A DNA stretch of 64,000 nt from Bacillus sp. 2B10 (GTDB lineage Bacteria > Pseudomonadota > Alphaproteobacteria > Sphingomonadales > Sphingomonadaceae). The stretch covers positions 124,001 through 188,000 of the forward strand of contig RPSH01000003.1 of assembly GCA_003946805.1 (NCBI GenBank), given 5' to 3'. A program made the translations under genes and the position numbers. The notes beneath the pieces were generated by a model that saw nothing but the letters and a program-made list of their open reading frames with translations, ran no database searches and was not told the origin of the DNA. Positions 54,265-64,000 of the stretch are shown here, piece after piece. How positions within the stretch are numbered: position 1 is the stretch's first letter; each line of letters begins with the position of its first letter.

Positions 54265-56067
54265 TTAGAGGCGGTCGGTACGATCCGGCAAGCGTTCGCG
54301 TAACCGGAAGAACAGCATCGATCCGCCGACGGGAACCGGTTCCAGCCAGTCGGGAACATGGCCGGATTGCAGCGCTTCGACGAGACTGCCGGGGCGATAG
54401 GGTTCGAGGACGTTCTCGCGCATGTTCGCGGGACACAGCGCGACATAGTCCACGCCCAACCGCCGCGCCATGGCCGCCGACCGCGCTGGTGGGCTCAGGA
54501 AGAAGCGATAGGCCGCCATGTTGCCGTCGTTGTTGCGGTGATAGCCGGCCGCCAGCGCGCGGTGCGGCGTCATCCCGATCAGATAGGAACCGAGGTCGAT
54601 CGGTGCCGCGACCAGCCCCGCGGGCTGGCGGGCGATCGCCACGAATTGTTCGGCGTTGGTGCAGCGGCGTGCATCGACGCGTGCCGCCTCGATCGGTTTG
54701 GCGAGTGCAAGGTCCATCTGCCGTGAAATCGCCAGATAGGTGACGCCCGCGCCCAGCACCCAGAGCATCAGCCGCGCCGCCATCCGTTCGGGTCGTCCCT
54801 GCGCCCCGGCGATGGCGACGGCGAAGGGGATCGATCCCAGCCCGGCGAGGATATAGGTGACGCGGATCTGGAGGATCGCCGCGACCGCGCTGATGACCAG
54901 CACGATCGCGAAGGCGACCGCCGGGCGCGCGCGCCAGCCGCCGCGCACCGCCTGCATCACCGCCAGCGCGCTGCCGAGCAGCGACAGCGCGCCGTAGGCG
55001 AGGATGGTGCCAGGCGTATCCTGTCCGACGAACAGCCCGCGTGCCTCGCTGACGTTGCTCATCCACACCTCCTTCAGAAAGGGGGTGAGCGCGTCGTACG
55101 GGCCGGCGAGGCACACCATCGACGTCTGCGACACCGACAGCAGGACGGCGATGCCGACCGCTGCGCCCGCTGCGAGCCGTCGGGGCAGGGTCGGCAGGCG
55201 TGCCCCGGCAAGGCCGAGCACGCTCCAGCCCACGCCCAGCGCCAGCGTCGCACGGGTGGAGGCGGGGGTGAAGCCGTCGCACCATTCGCGCGGCCACGCA
55301 TCGGGGTGCATGAACACCAGCATGAGGCCGGTCGTGCCGGCCAGCGCGATGCCGAAGCCCAGCGCGCGGCGATCCCCGGCGGCGTCGCCGGTCAGCCACA
55401 GCCAGCCCAGTGCCGCCATCACCGCGACCAGCTCGGGTGCCGATTCGAGGCCGATGGCGAGGCTGGCCGCCGCGATCACGCCCATCGCCGCGCCGGTCGC
55501 GAGCGACGGCCGGCGGACGAGGCCGTCGACCAGCGCGAGCATCAGCACGATCTGCAACGCGTGATGGTCGATCCGGCCGGGGATGAACAGGCTGATCGTC
55601 GGAAAGGCGAGTGCGGCCAGGATCACCGCGACCGGCCGCGCGGCAGGGCCGGACAGGCGATGCGCGATCCGGGCGGCGAGCAGCAGGTAGCACAGGAACA
55701 GCAGCGCCGGCCACGCGATCACCATCGCCAGCTCGGCGGCATGGGTGCCGAACAGCGGCGTCAGCACGAGGACCATGGCGGCGGGCACGGCATCGGCAAG
55801 ACGCGACCAGTGCATCGGCGCGCCGCCGGGCGGGCCCAGGCGATATTGCATCAGGTCGTTGAAGCGCTGTCCGCCGATCCAGTCGCGGATCTCGGCGATG
55901 CGCATCATGTCGTCATTGTCGGGCAGCCGCAGGAGGCTGAGCGTCGCCCAGTCCTTGATCGTCCACGCGCTCGTCAGCAGTACGGTCAGCCCCAGTGCCA
56001 GCAGCAGCACGGACCAGGGGAAACGGGGGTGCGATGCGGCGTTGGCGGGCGTCATGGCCGTCGACAT
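54265..56067 (-). CDS. Polytopic membrane protein, second GT-C-like candidate
   Basis: About 600 residues from ATG 56067 (ATG 56055 also possible). Signature region LPDNDDMMRIAEIRDWIGGQ followed by YRLGPPGGAPMHWSRLADAVPA, with the acidic DNDD pair in the first external loop, known from a widespread alphaproteobacterial family. About 11 hydrophobic helices follow and a C-terminal soluble part (YHRNNDGNMAAYRFFLS, VDYVALCPANMRENV, VPDWLEPVPVGGSMLFFRL). The end resembles that of the neighbouring protein, so both may share a fold. Nine nt separate the genes. Confidence 0.7.
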   Translation of the reverse strand: MSTAMTPANAASHPRFPWSVLLLALGLTVLLTSAWTIKDWATLSLLRLPDNDDMMRIAEIRDWIGGQRFNDLMQYRLGPPGGAPMHWSRLADAVPAAMVLVLTPLFGTHAAELAMVIAWPALLFLCYLLLAARIAHRLSGPAARPVAVILAALAFPTISLFIPGRIDHHALQIVLMLALVDGLVRRPSLATGAAMGVIAAASLAIGLESAPELVAVMAALGWLWLTGDAAGDRRALGFGIALAGTTGLMLVFMHPDAWPREWCDGFTPASTRATLALGVGWSVLGLAGARLPTLPRRLAAGAAVGIAVLLSVSQTSMVCLAGPYDALTPFLKEVWMSNVSEARGLFVGQDTPGTILAYGALSLLGSALAVMQAVRGGWRARPAVAFAIVLVISAVAAILQIRVTYILAGLGSIPFAVAIAGAQGRPERMAARLMLWVLGAGVTYLAISRQMDLALAKPIEAARVDARRCTNAEQFVAIARQPAGLVAAPIDLGSYLIGMTPHRALAAGYHRNNDGNMAAYRFFLSPPARSAAMARRLGVDYVALCPANMRENVLEPYRPGSLVEALQSGHVPDWLEPVPVGGSMLFFRLRERLPDRTDRL

Positions 56068-56161
56068 GCCCGGATCATGCTTAATTTCCGGTATAGCGTT
56101 AACCGAGTCTTCGTCGTTCGAGGCGAAAACGGTCGCATCAGCCCGCCCGATGGAGCGCCCG

Positions 56162-57364
56162 ATGTCCGCCGTCCGCCTGCCCCTTGCCCCCAGCGACGCC
56201 GAGCGCGCCGACCCCGCCGTCGAACTGTCGATCGTCATGCCGTGTCTGAACGAGGCCGAGACGCTGGCGGTGTGCATCAAGAAGGCGAAGGCGTTCCTCG
56301 ACACGCACGGCATCGCGGGCGAGGTCATCGTGGCCGACAACGGATCGACCGACGGATCGCTGCAGATCGCCAATGCGATGGGCGCGCGGATCGTGGCGAT
56401 ACCGGTGCGCGGCTATGGCGCGGCGCTGGCCGGCGGGATCGCGGCGGCGCGCGGGCGGTTCGTGGCGATGGGGGACGCCGACGACAGCTACGACTTCGGC
56501 AGCCTGTTGCCCTTCGTCGAACGGCTGCGCGGCGGTGCCGATCTGGTGATGGGGAACCGGTTCCGGGGCGGGATCGCGCCCGGTGCCATGCCGGTGCTGC
56601 ACCGCTTCCTCGGTAATCCGGTGCTCAGCCTGCTCGGCCGCGCATTCTTCGGCACGCCGGTCGGCGATTTCCATTGCGGGCTGCGCGCGTTCCGCCGCGA
56701 CCGCGCGCTGGAACTGGGCCTCACCGCGCCGGGGATGGAATTCGCGAGCGAGATGGTGGTCAAGGCATCGATCGCGCGCCTTGCCATCGTCGAGGTGCCG
56801 ACGACGCTGGTCCCCGACGGCCGTTCGCGCCCGCCGCACCTGCGCACATGGCGCGACGGGTGGCGGCATCTGCGGTTCCTGCTGCTCTATGCGCCGCGCT
56901 TCCTGTTCTTCTACCCCGGCCTCGCGCTGCTGGTCGCCGGGATGCTCGCGACCGCCATTCTCGCGACCGGCGACGTGCGCGTCGGCGGCGTCGAGTTCGG
57001 GCCGCACACGATGATCTTCGCGGCGATGGCGGCGATCATTGGCGGGCAGCTGGTCGGGCTGGCGCTGCTGGCGCGCCAGTACGGCATCCTTGCCGGCATG
57101 TGGCCCGAAAGCGGGGCGATGCAGCGGATTCGCGGCGCGCTGACCGTCGAGCGCGGCTGCATCGGCGGGGGCGTGCTGCTGCTGGCGGGGCTGGGTGGCG
57201 CCGCGGCCTCGACCTGGCTGTGGGCGCAGGCCGGGTTCGGGCCGCTGGTGCCGGGGGAGCTGATGCGGCTGACCATCCCGTCGATGCTGCTCGCCTGCCT
57301 TGGCGTACAGGTCGCGGTCACGTCCTTCTTCGCCGCGCTGCTCGACCAGCCGCGCGCACGGTAA
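56162..57364 (+). CDS. Family 2 glycosyltransferase, polyprenyl-phosphate sugar synthase type
   Basis: 400 residues from ATG 56162 with GGAG upstream. Catalytic GT-A domain: LSIVMPCLNEAETLAVCIKKA, VIVADNGSTDGSL, DXD region FVAMGDADDSYDF, and GDFHCGLRAFRRDRALELGL. Four C-terminal membrane helices (APRFLFFYPGLALLVAG onwards). The combination matches GtrB/DPM1-like enzymes that load a sugar onto undecaprenyl phosphate. Divergent from the two GT-C candidates, which would be natural users of such a donor. Confidence 0.85.
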   Translation: MSAVRLPLAPSDAERADPAVELSIVMPCLNEAETLAVCIKKAKAFLDTHGIAGEVIVADNGSTDGSLQIANAMGARIVAIPVRGYGAALAGGIAAARGRFVAMGDADDSYDFGSLLPFVERLRGGADLVMGNRFRGGIAPGAMPVLHRFLGNPVLSLLGRAFFGTPVGDFHCGLRAFRRDRALELGLTAPGMEFASEMVVKASIARLAIVEVPTTLVPDGRSRPPHLRTWRDGWRHLRFLLLYAPRFLFFYPGLALLVAGMLATAILATGDVRVGGVEFGPHTMIFAAMAAIIGGQLVGLALLARQYGILAGMWPESGAMQRIRGALTVERGCIGGGVLLLAGLGGAAASTWLWAQAGFGPLVPGELMRLTIPSMLLACLGVQVAVTSFFAALLDQPRAR

Positions 57365-57386
57365 CGGGCCGGGTCGCCCCGGCCCG
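57365..57386. terminator. Bidirectional hairpin between converging genes
   Basis: CGGGCCGGG and CCCGGCCCG form a perfect 9-bp stem with a 4-nt loop, immediately after the GT2 stop and 9 nt from the argG stop. No T-run, so termination may need a cofactor. Confidence 0.5.
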
Positions 57387-57394
57387 TCCGGTCC

Positions 57395-58612
57395 TTACCG
57401 GTCGCGGCGGCCCAGCAGGCGCAGGCGCAGCGCGTTCAGCTTGATGAAGCCCGCCGCGTCGCGCTGGTCGTAGGCGCCCTGATCGTCCTCGAACGTCACG
57501 ACCTTTTCGCTGTAGAGCGAATTGGGCGAACGCCGGCCGATGACATGGACCCCGCCCTTGTAGAGCTTCAGCCGGACTTCGCCCGACACCTTGAGCTGGC
57601 TGTGGTCGATCGCGGCCTGCAGCATCTCGCGCTCCGGCGAGAACCAGAAGCCGTTGTAGAGCAGCTCGGCATAGCGCGGGGCCAGTTCGTCCTTCAGGTG
57701 CGCGGCGCCGCGATCCAGCGTGATCTGTTCGATCGCGCGGTGCGCGGCGTGCAGGATCGTGCCGCCCGGCGTCTCGTACATGCCGCGCGACTTCATGCCG
57801 ACGAAGCGGTTCTCGACCAGGTCGAGCCGGCCGATGCCGTGCGCGCGGCCGAGGTCGTTGAGCTTCGCCAGCAGCGTGGCGGGCGACATCCCCTCGCCAT
57901 CGATCGCCACCGCGTCGCCGCGCTCGAACGCGACGGTGACGACCTGCGGCGCGTCGGGCGCGTCCTCCGGGCTGACCGTGCGCGAGAACACGTATTCGGG
58001 CACCTCGTCCCACGGATCCTCCAGCACCTTGCCCTCGCTGGAGGTGTGCAGGAGGTTCGCATCGGTCGAGAAGGGCGATTCGCCACGCTTGTCCCTGGGC
58101 ACCGGAATCTGGTGCTGTTCGGCAAAGGCGATCAGCGCGCTGCGGCTGGTCAGGTCCCATTCGCGCCACGGCGCGATCACCTTGATATCGGGTTGCAGCG
58201 CGTAATAGCCCAGTTCGAAGCGGACCTGATCGTTGCCCTTGCCGGTCGCGCCATGGCTGACCGCGTCGGCATTCACCTGACGCGCGATCTCGATCTGGCG
58301 CTTGGCGATCAGCGGGCGGGCGATCGACGTGCCGAGCAGGTACAGCCCCTCGTACAGGGCGTTCGAGCGCATCATCGGGAACACGAAGTCGCGGACGAAT
58401 TCCTCGCGCAGGTCGTCGATGAAGATATGCTCGGGCCTGATGCCCATCAGCTCGGCCTTCCTGCGCGCCGGCTCCAGCTCCTCGCCCTGCCCCAGATCGG
58501 CGGTGAAGGTCACCACCTCGCACTTATATTCCTGTTGCAGCCATTTCAGGATGACGCTGGTGTCGAGGCCACCCGAATAGGCGAGCACGACGCGGTTGAT
58601 GGACTCGGCCAT
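57395..58612 (-). CDS. argG: Argininosuccinate synthase
   Basis: 405 residues. ATP pyrophosphatase P-loop AYSGGLDTS at 10-18, [44 protein letters not shown] and [13 protein letters not shown] are all diagnostic. Joins citrulline and aspartate in arginine synthesis. AAGGAG precedes ATG 58612 at normal spacing. Confidence 0.96.
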   Translation of the reverse strand: MAESINRVVLAYSGGLDTSVILKWLQQEYKCEVVTFTADLGQGEELEPARRKAELMGIRPEHIFIDDLREEFVRDFVFPMMRSNALYEGLYLLGTSIARPLIAKRQIEIARQVNADAVSHGATGKGNDQVRFELGYYALQPDIKVIAPWREWDLTSRSALIAFAEQHQIPVPRDKRGESPFSTDANLLHTSSEGKVLEDPWDEVPEYVFSRTVSPEDAPDAPQVVTVAFERGDAVAIDGEGMSPATLLAKLNDLGRAHGIGRLDLVENRFVGMKSRGMYETPGGTILHAAHRAIEQITLDRGAAHLKDELAPRYAELLYNGFWFSPEREMLQAAIDHSQLKVSGEVRLKLYKGGVHVIGRRSPNSLYSEKVVTFEDDQGAYDQRDAAGFIKLNALRLRLLGRRDR

Positions 58613-58751
58613 GGGGCAGGCTCCTTGATGTGCAACGGTTCGGCGCGCGGTTAGGCGACGCAGCCGCGCCGCGCAAGGACACGCGCTTGCGCTTCGGCAT
58701 GGGCGATGCGATCCTGTGCCGATCGTCCTCCAGCGGAAAGAAGCTGCCCCG

Positions 58752-59084
58752 ATGTTGTTCGCGCTCCTCGCCCTCGCGTTCCAGACCGCCCCGGCCCCCA
58801 CGCCGGCCCCGGCGCAGCCGACGCCCGCGCCGGTCGTCGAACCGGCAGCGGATGACGAGGCCGAGTTCTTCGCGATGTTCGACACCGACAAGGACGGCGC
58901 GATCGCCAAGGCCGAATTCGACGCGATGAGCCTGAAGATCGACGCGGAGGCGGCAAAGCAGGACCCGTCGCAAAAGGGGCAGGCCGCCGCCGGCCTTGCC
59001 ACCGCCTTCGCGCTGATGGACCAGAACAAGGACGGCAGGATCACCCGCGAGGAGTTTCGCGCGATCGTGAAGGCGGGGCAGTAG
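58752..59084 (+). CDS. EF-hand calcium-binding secreted protein
   Basis: 110 residues from ATG 58752. Short signal ([15 protein letters not shown]), a Pro/Ala-rich linker, then two canonical EF-hand loops: [13 protein letters not shown] and [13 protein letters not shown], each with Asp at 1, 3, 5 and Glu at 12. A periplasmic calcium binder. Divergent from argG; converges on smc at the long inverted repeat. Confidence 0.88.
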   Translation: MLFALLALAFQTAPAPTPAPAQPTPAPVVEPAADDEAEFFAMFDTDKDGAIAKAEFDAMSLKIDAEAAKQDPSQKGQAAAGLATAFALMDQNKDGRITREEFRAIVKAGQ

Positions 59085-59110
59085 GGGTTCTTTGATCCGC
59101 TTGCGCGGAT

Positions 59111-59192
59111 GCGGTGCCGGCCCGCTCCCCCTCCCCGCCACCCAGTCAGGATACGCTGTGGGTTGCGGGGAGGGGGAGCGGGCCGGCACCGC
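59111..59192. repeat. 28-bp perfect inverted repeat overlapping the smc 3' end
   Basis: Arms 59111-59138 and 59165-59192 are exact reverse complements (starting GCGGTGCCGGCCCGCTCCCC), with partial pairing continuing inward. The smc stop codon (59146-59148) lies inside the loop and the right arm is translated as part of SMC. Probably a bidirectional transcription stop between the EF-hand gene and smc. Confidence 0.9.
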
Positions 59193-62100
59193 GCCGATCC
59201 GGCGCAGCCGGGTCGGCTCCAAGCAGCGTCGTCGCCCCGCCCAGGTCGACCGACACCAGCCGGCTGACGCCGCGTTCGACCATCGTCACGCCGAACAGCC
59301 GGTGCATCCGGCTCATCGTCGCGGCATTGTGGGTGACGATCAGGTAGCGGGTGTCGGTATCGGCCGCCATCCGGTCGAGCAGGTCGCAGAACCGGTCGAT
59401 ATTGGCGTCGTCCAGCGGCGCATCGACCTCGTCCAGCACACAGATCGGCGCGGGGTTGGTCAGGAAGAGCGCGAAGATCAGCCCGACGGCGGTCAGCGCC
59501 TGTTCGCCGCCCGACAGCAGCGTCAGCGATTGCAGCCGCTTGCCCGGCGGCTGGGCAAGGATTTCGAGGCCCGCCTCCAGCGGATCGTCGGCATCGATCA
59601 GTTCGAGCCGAGCCTCACCCCCTTCGAACAGGGCGGCGAACAGCCGGCGGAAATGCGCATCGACCGCCGCGAACGCCGCCAGCAGCCGCTGCCGCCCCTC
59701 GCGGTTCAGCGTACCGATCGATCCCCGCAGCCGCTGCACCGCCTCGGCCAGTTCGGCGCGTTCCGCCGCGGTTTCGCCCTGCGCGGCTTCGAGTTCGGCG
59801 AGGTCGCTCTCGGCGATCAGGTTGACCGGGCCGATCCGGTCGCGGTCGGCGAGCAGGCGGTCGAAGGCGGCACTCTCCGCCACCGCCTCGCCGACCTCGG
59901 CACCGACGAAGCCGATGCGCGGCAGCAGCGGCGGCGGACATTGGAAGCGTTCGCCCGACAGCCGGCCCATCTCCAGCCGGCGCTGTTCCTGCGCCTCGGC
60001 CCGGGCGCCGGCCCCGGCGCGCGCCTCGCGGGCGGTGGCAAGGGTTTCGGCAAGGCCGCTGGCCTGTCGCTCGGCGGTGCGCAGGCGCGCGTCGGCGGCC
60101 TGTTCGGCGGTGGTGGCGTCGGCGACCTGCTGGCGCAGCGCGCGCAGCGCGCCATCGACCTGCGCCAGTTCGGCGGCGAGTTGCGCGGGGCGGTCCTGCA
60201 GCGCGGCGCGATCGGCCGCGATCGTCGCCACCCGGGCGTCGATATCGCCGACCCGCCGGTCGGCGTCGGCGGCGCGCGTTCGCCACGACGCGATCTCCGC
60301 CGTTGCGGCGGCATCGCGCTCCCGGTCGCGGGCGCGTGCCGTGTCGAGCGTGGTGCGGGCGGCGCGGGCATCGGCGACCGTTGCCCGCGCCGTGGCGGCA
60401 TCGGCAGCCAGCGTCGCGACGCGCCCGGCGGTGGCGCTGCGATCGGGGAGGCAGGCGACGGCCGCTTCGGCACGCTCGGCTTCGTCCTCCGCCTCGATCC
60501 GGTCGCTGCGGGTGCGCGTCAGCCGCGCCGAGACATCGTCGGCGCGGGCCTGCGCGCGTTCGATCGCGGCGGCGGCGCGATCTTCGGTGCGCAACGCCTC
60601 GCGCGCGGTCGCATCGGCTTGGTCGAGCGAGCGGCGGGCTGCGCTCAGCGCCCCGCGCGCCGCGCCGATCGCGGCATCGGCAGCGGCCAAGGCGGCATCG
60701 GCGGCATCGCGGCGCGCGAGGCGTGTCGGGCGATCCTGGTGCAGGCTGCGCAGCCGGTTGGCGCGCGCCAGCCGCTCGGCCGCCGCCGCGCCCGATCCGG
60801 CGCGGCTGCGCAACCCGTCCCAGCGGCGCATCGCCCCGTCCAGCGTGACCAGCCGTTGCCCGACCGCCAGCGGGGTGCCGTCGTCGCGCTCGACCACCAG
60901 CACCTGCGCCAGTCGCCGGGCGAGTGCCGGCGCGGCGACCTGCGCCGACAACCGGCCGACCCCGATCGGCACCGCCGGGCCGTCGTCGGTCGCGGGCGCG
61001 CCGTCCCAGTAGCGATCGTCGGCAGGGTCGGTCCCGGCGTCGAGATCGTCGCCGAGCGCGGCGGCCAGTGCCGCCTCGAACCCCGGTTCGACCACCACCG
61101 AATCGATGATCCGCGCGCGGCCGGTCCGCCGCAACGCCCGGTCGAGCGCGGCGATCTCCGCATCGATCGCCGCCAGTTCGGCGGCGGCGGTGGCGCGGTC
61201 GGCCTGTGCCCGGCCCCGCGCCTCCTGCGCCGCGCGTTCGGCGGCGTCGGCGGTCGCGATCGCCGACCGGGCGGCGTCGGCGGCGGCCAGTGCTTCGCCG
61301 CGCTTCGCCGCTGCGGCGTCGCGTTCGGCGGTCAACGGGCCGATCGCGGGCAGCGCCGCCTGTTCGGCCAGCAACCGCGCTTCGTCGCGCTGTACCCGGT
61401 CGAGGCGGGACCGCGCCGCGTCGCGCGCGGCGGTGGCGACGCGGGTTTCGGCCAGTTCGGCGGCCTGCCGTGCCAGCGCATCGGCATGGGCGGCATCGGC
61501 CTGCGCCGCCGCGCCGGTCACCGCCGCCAGCGCCGTATCGAGCAGCGGCAGGCGCGTCGCGGCATCGGCCAGCGCCGCCGCCAGCGCACGGCGTTCGCCC
61601 GCCAGCCGCGCGATGGCGGACGTGGCATCGCCCGCCAGTGTCGCCTCGCGCGCGCGATCCTCGGCCAGCCGCGCGGCCTGCGTCGTCAGGTCGGTCAGGC
61701 GGCGGGTGGCGGCCTGCGCCTGTGCCTGCAACCGTTCGCGTGCATGGCCGGCGTCGCTGGCGCGTTGCCGCAGGTCCTGCGCGGCGGCACGCGCGGCGGC
61801 GAGTGCCTGCGTCGCCGCGGCCTGTTCGGCGATGGCGGCACCCTGTGCCGCGCCGTGATCGGCCACCGCCGCGTCGGCCGCCTTCGCCTCGGCCCGTGCC
61901 CGGTCCCCGGCCGCGGCGGCGTCGCGCCAGCGGGCGAAGATCGCCCGCGCTTCCGCCACGCGGATCGCATCGGTCAGTTCGCGGTAGCGCGCGGCGACCC
62001 GCGCCTGTCGCCTGAGCGTCGCGGCGCGGGCGTCCTGTTCCTGCGCCATCTCGCCCAGCCGGTCGAGATTGGCCTCGGTCGCGCGCAGTTTCGATTCGGC

Positions 62101-62652
62101 ATCGCGGCGGCGGACGTGCAGCCCGGCGATGCCGGCGGCTTCCTCCAGCATCGCGCGGCGTTCGGCGGGGCGGGCGGCGATGACCGCGCCGATCCGGTTC
62201 TGGCTGACCAGCGCGGGCGAATGTGCGCCGGTCGCGGCATCGGCGAACAGCAGCGACACGTCCTTCGCCCGCACGTCGCGGCCGTTGATGCGATAGGCGG
62301 AGCCCGCGCCGCGTTCGATCCGGCGGACGATCTCCACCTCGTCGCCTGCCGCATCCTCGGCGAGGATCGCGACCTCGGCGAAGTCGCGCTGCGGGCGGGT
62401 TTCGGTGCCGGCGAAGATGACGTCGTCCATGCCGGCGCCGCGCAGCGACTTCGCGCTGTTCTCGCCCATGGTCCAGCGCAGCGCCTCGAGCAGGTTCGAC
62501 TTGCCGCAGCCATTGGGGCCGACGACCCCGGTCAGGCCCGCCTCGATCACGAGGTCGGCGGGGTCGACGAAGCTCTTGAACCCGCTGAGCCGCAGTCGCC
62601 GGAGCGTCAGCCCCGGCGTGGCGAGGTCGGCCGCGTCCCCGTCCGCGGCCAT
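59146..62652 (-). CDS. smc: Chromosome segregation ATPase SMC
   Basis: 1168 residues from ATG 62652. N-terminal head [18 protein letters not shown] with Walker [10 protein letters not shown] (45-53), coiled coils about 170-500 and 650-950 rich in Ala/Arg, hinge around 510-640, then C-terminal head with signature [20 protein letters not shown] and Walker [20 protein letters not shown]. Condenses and orders the chromosome. The last 15 or so residues (after [10 protein letters not shown]) are encoded by the inverted repeat and are not part of the SMC fold. Starts 4 nt after the DsbA-like gene ends, so cotranscribed. Confidence 0.94.
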   Translation of the reverse strand: MAADGDAADLATPGLTLRRLRLSGFKSFVDPADLVIEAGLTGVVGPNGCGKSNLLEALRWTMGENSAKSLRGAGMDDVIFAGTETRPQRDFAEVAILAEDAAGDEVEIVRRIERGAGSAYRINGRDVRAKDVSLLFADAATGAHSPALVSQNRIGAVIAARPAERRAMLEEAAGIAGLHVRRRDAESKLRATEANLDRLGEMAQEQDARAATLRRQARVAARYRELTDAIRVAEARAIFARWRDAAAAGDRARAEAKAADAAVADHGAAQGAAIAEQAAATQALAAARAAAQDLRQRASDAGHARERLQAQAQAATRRLTDLTTQAARLAEDRAREATLAGDATSAIARLAGERRALAAALADAATRLPLLDTALAAVTGAAAQADAAHADALARQAAELAETRVATAARDAARSRLDRVQRDEARLLAEQAALPAIGPLTAERDAAAAKRGEALAAADAARSAIATADAAERAAQEARGRAQADRATAAAELAAIDAEIAALDRALRRTGRARIIDSVVVEPGFEAALAAALGDDLDAGTDPADDRYWDGAPATDDGPAVPIGVGRLSAQVAAPALARRLAQVLVVERDDGTPLAVGQRLVTLDGAMRRWDGLRSRAGSGAAAAERLARANRLRSLHQDRPTRLARRDAADAALAAADAAIGAARGALSAARRSLDQADATAREALRTEDRAAAAIERAQARADDVSARLTRTRSDRIEAEDEAERAEAAVACLPDRSATAGRVATLAADAATARATVADARAARTTLDTARARDRERDAAATAEIASWRTRAADADRRVGDIDARVATIAADRAALQDRPAQLAAELAQVDGALRALRQQVADATTAEQAADARLRTAERQASGLAETLATAREARAGAGARAEAQEQRRLEMGRLSGERFQCPPPLLPRIGFVGAEVGEAVAESAAFDRLLADRDRIGPVNLIAESDLAELEAAQGETAAERAELAEAVQRLRGSIGTLNREGRQRLLAAFAAVDAHFRRLFAALFEGGEARLELIDADDPLEAGLEILAQPPGKRLQSLTLLSGGEQALTAVGLIFALFLTNPAPICVLDEVDAPLDDANIDRFCDLLDRMAADTDTRYLIVTHNAATMSRMHRLFGVTMVERGVSRLVSVDLGGATTLLGADPAAPDRRGAGPLPLPATHSVS

Positions 62653-62656
62653 GGGG

Positions 62657-63385
62657 TCAGGCGCCGGCGCCCTTGAGCGCCGCTTCGATCTGCGCCCAGG
62701 TGACGGCGTTCTCGACGCGCTCGCCGTTGATGAGGAAGGTCGGGGTGCCGGTGACGGTCGCGCCGCCCTCTTCGGTGATCTTGACCACCTGTTGCAGCAG
62801 CTTCTGGTCGGCAAGGCACTGGCGCGCCTTCGCCTCGGGCACGCCGCGCTGCTTGACGAAATCGACGAAGCCCGCCGCTTCGGCCCAGCCGGTCACCGCC
62901 TGCAACGGCGGGATCGACTGGAGCCGCGCCTGTTCGGCCTGCGGGATCGCCTGCATCCGGTCCAGCGTCGCCAGCTGGTCCTGGTACATCGCCTCCAGCA
63001 GCGGGAAGAAGGTCGCCGTGCCGTTGCAGCGGCCGAGCACCGCGGCGGCGAGATCGGGGGCGCCGTGGACCGCGAAGTCGCGGAATTCGAAGCTGACCTT
63101 GCCGGTCGAGACATAGTTGGCGATCAGCGGTTCGTTGCCCTCGCGCGCGAACGCGCCGCAGGTCGGGCAGGTGCGCGAGCCGTATTCGACCAGCTTGACC
63201 GCGGCATCGGGGTTGCCGATGCGATAGCCGCCCTCGGGCGTCACGGCGACCATGTCGGTCCATTTCTGTCCGGCGGGGGCGGCGACGTTGGCGACCGGCG
63301 CGGCGGCGCTGCCATTGGCGCCGCTATCGCCGCCGCCACAGGCCGTCAGCAGGCCGAGCGCGATCAGGGGGAGTGCGAGACGCAT
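62657..63385 (-). CDS. DsbA-family thiol oxidoreductase lipoprotein
   Basis: 242 residues. Lipobox LLTAC (Cys16), a linker, then thioredoxin fold with active site RTCPTCGAFA (Cys73-Cys76), the helical insert, and cis-Pro in TGTPTFLING. A lipid-anchored disulfide oxidase or isomerase. Second gene of a tandem pair; smc follows at 4 nt. Confidence 0.9.
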   Translation of the reverse strand: MRLALPLIALGLLTACGGGDSGANGSAAAPVANVAAPAGQKWTDMVAVTPEGGYRIGNPDAAVKLVEYGSRTCPTCGAFAREGNEPLIANYVSTGKVSFEFRDFAVHGAPDLAAAVLGRCNGTATFFPLLEAMYQDQLATLDRMQAIPQAEQARLQSIPPLQAVTGWAEAAGFVDFVKQRGVPEAKARQCLADQKLLQQVVKITEEGGATVTGTPTFLINGERVENAVTWAQIEAALKGAGA

Positions 63386-63410
63386 GGGATAGACTCTCTG
63401 TTGCGAAGGA

Positions 63411-64000
63411 TCAGGAGGCGGTCAGGAGCGGCTTGAGCGTCGCCCAGTCATGGGCGGCGACCTTCTTGCCGTTCACTTCGAAGGCGGGCGTGCCGTCGAC
63501 CCCGGCGGCCTGCGCCGCCCCGGCGATGGCGATCGCGCGCTTCTGTCCGGCTTCGTCGTTCAGGCAGCGGGTCATCTGCGCATCGTCGACGCCGTGGCCG
63601 CGCAGCAGCGCGCGCAGCCCGGTGGCGTCGGCCAGCTGTTCCAGCCGCTTGCCGATCGTCGCGGTCGGCTGCTGCGCGGGCGGCGTCGCGGCGAAGGCCT
63701 CGGCCTTGTCGAGCATCGCCTTTTGCTGCGCGAAGATCGCGTCGTGCGCGGCTAGGAACCGGTTCGGCCCGCCGCAGCGCGCCAGCACCACCGCCGTCAG
63801 GTCCAGCGCGTCGCGCGGCAGCGTGCGATATTCGACCCGCACCTTGCCCGAACGGATCAGCGCGGTCAGTTCGGGCTTCGCCTCGCGCGCGAAGGTGGCG
63901 CAATGCGAACAGGTATAGCTGGCCCATTCGACCAGCTGCACCCGCGCCATCGGGTTGCCGACCGACACGCCGCCGCCCGGCAGCATCGCGACCGTGTTGG
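63411..64000 (-). CDS. DsbA-family thiol oxidoreductase, partial (start beyond the window)
   Basis: The visible 196 codons contain active site YTCSHCATFA (CSHC), the helical insert LTAVVLARCGGPNRFLAAHD and cis-Pro motif GTPAFEVNGKKV. The frame stays open to the window edge through NTVAMLPGGG, so the true start and signal peptide are missing. An ATG at 63986 is in frame but would cut the first strand of the fold. A paralogue of the next gene, 25 nt away. Confidence 0.88.
   Translation of the reverse strand, partial: NTVAMLPGGGVSVGNPMARVQLVEWASYTCSHCATFAREAKPELTALIRSGKVRVEYRTLPRDALDLTAVVLARCGGPNRFLAAHDAIFAQQKAMLDKAEAFAATPPAQQPTATIGKRLEQLADATGLRALLRGHGVDDAQMTRCLNDEAGQKRAIAIAGAAQAAGVDGTPAFEVNGKKVAAHDWATLKPLLTAS

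Noticed and set aside
59092..62676. An almost 1200-codon plus-strand open frame opposite smc
   Set aside because: Gly/Arg repeats arising from the Ala-rich coiled coil of SMC read backwards; no recognisable domain.

Overview
The window reads as chromosomal DNA of a high-GC alphaproteobacterium of the Sphingomonadaceae type (Sphingomonas or a close relative). Pointers are the strong G/C bias at third codon positions, a class I lysyl-tRNA synthetase, a COG2509-type FAD protein, a DUF3772 mechanosensitive channel, an FeS-type cryptochrome/photolyase, small secreted proteins of sphingomonad style and many short intergenic inverted repeats. No rRNA, tRNA, CRISPR array, transposase or phage gene was seen. 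Genus is inferred from gene content, not from a marker gene.

Layout. 1-6.7 kb: a truncated response regulator divergent from a tripartite exporter operon (adaptor, ATPase, GIN-domain protein, FtsX-type permease, TolC-type channel). 6.7-8.9 kb: a decayed, visibly AT-richer patch holding a retropepsin::amidase chimera and a second frame-broken secreted-protein gene. 8.9-13 kb: sixA, a DinG-like helicase and a bestrophin, all on the minus strand. 13-18.8 kb: lysK, LOG protein, extensin-like lipoprotein, GntR regulator, SGNH-like protein, cytochrome c lipoprotein. 18.8-26.4 kb: ribA-xth with a candidate structured RNA upstream, lolA, glpX, two small secreted proteins, a DUF892 ferritin-like gene with an EcfG-like promoter, hisN and outer-membrane phospholipase A. 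26.4-35.1 kb: peroxiredoxin, diguanylate cyclase, a 35-residue membrane peptide behind a sigma-54-like promoter, COG2509 FAD protein, DUF3772/MscS channel, dienelactone hydrolase, CoA-binding protein and Mrp. 35.2-41.6 kb: hflK-hflC-degP with a strong terminator, a HerA-like ATPase and an AraC regulator. 41.7-45.3 kb: GH130 phosphorylase with a two-domain GT4 protein. 45.4-52.1 kb: queF divergent from an FeS photolyase, then sseA-metC-mscS as overlapping genes, then a FemAB-like acyltransferase. 52.3-57.4 kb: a 108-residue protein, two GT-C-like membrane proteins and a polyprenyl-phosphate GT2. 57.4-64 kb: argG, an EF-hand protein, smc and two DsbA-like oxidoreductases (the last cut by the window edge).

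Functional themes are envelope maintenance and stress (exporter, LolA, PldA, HflKC/DegP, two MscS-type channels, DsbA pair), glycan metabolism (GT4/GH130 and GT2/GT-C sets), chromosome and DNA upkeep (SMC, DinG-like, Xth, photolyase) and housekeeping biosynthesis (ribA, hisN, argG, metC, queF). Short inverted repeats of at least two families sit mostly where genes converge, and a 28-bp perfect inverted repeat forms the 3' end of smc.

The less ordinary signals are the sigma-54-like micro-ORF locus (28.26-28.50 kb), the candidate structured RNA upstream of xth (20.79-20.93 kb), the chimeric pseudogene (6.87-7.59 kb), the two glycan loci and the repeat-derived tail of SMC.
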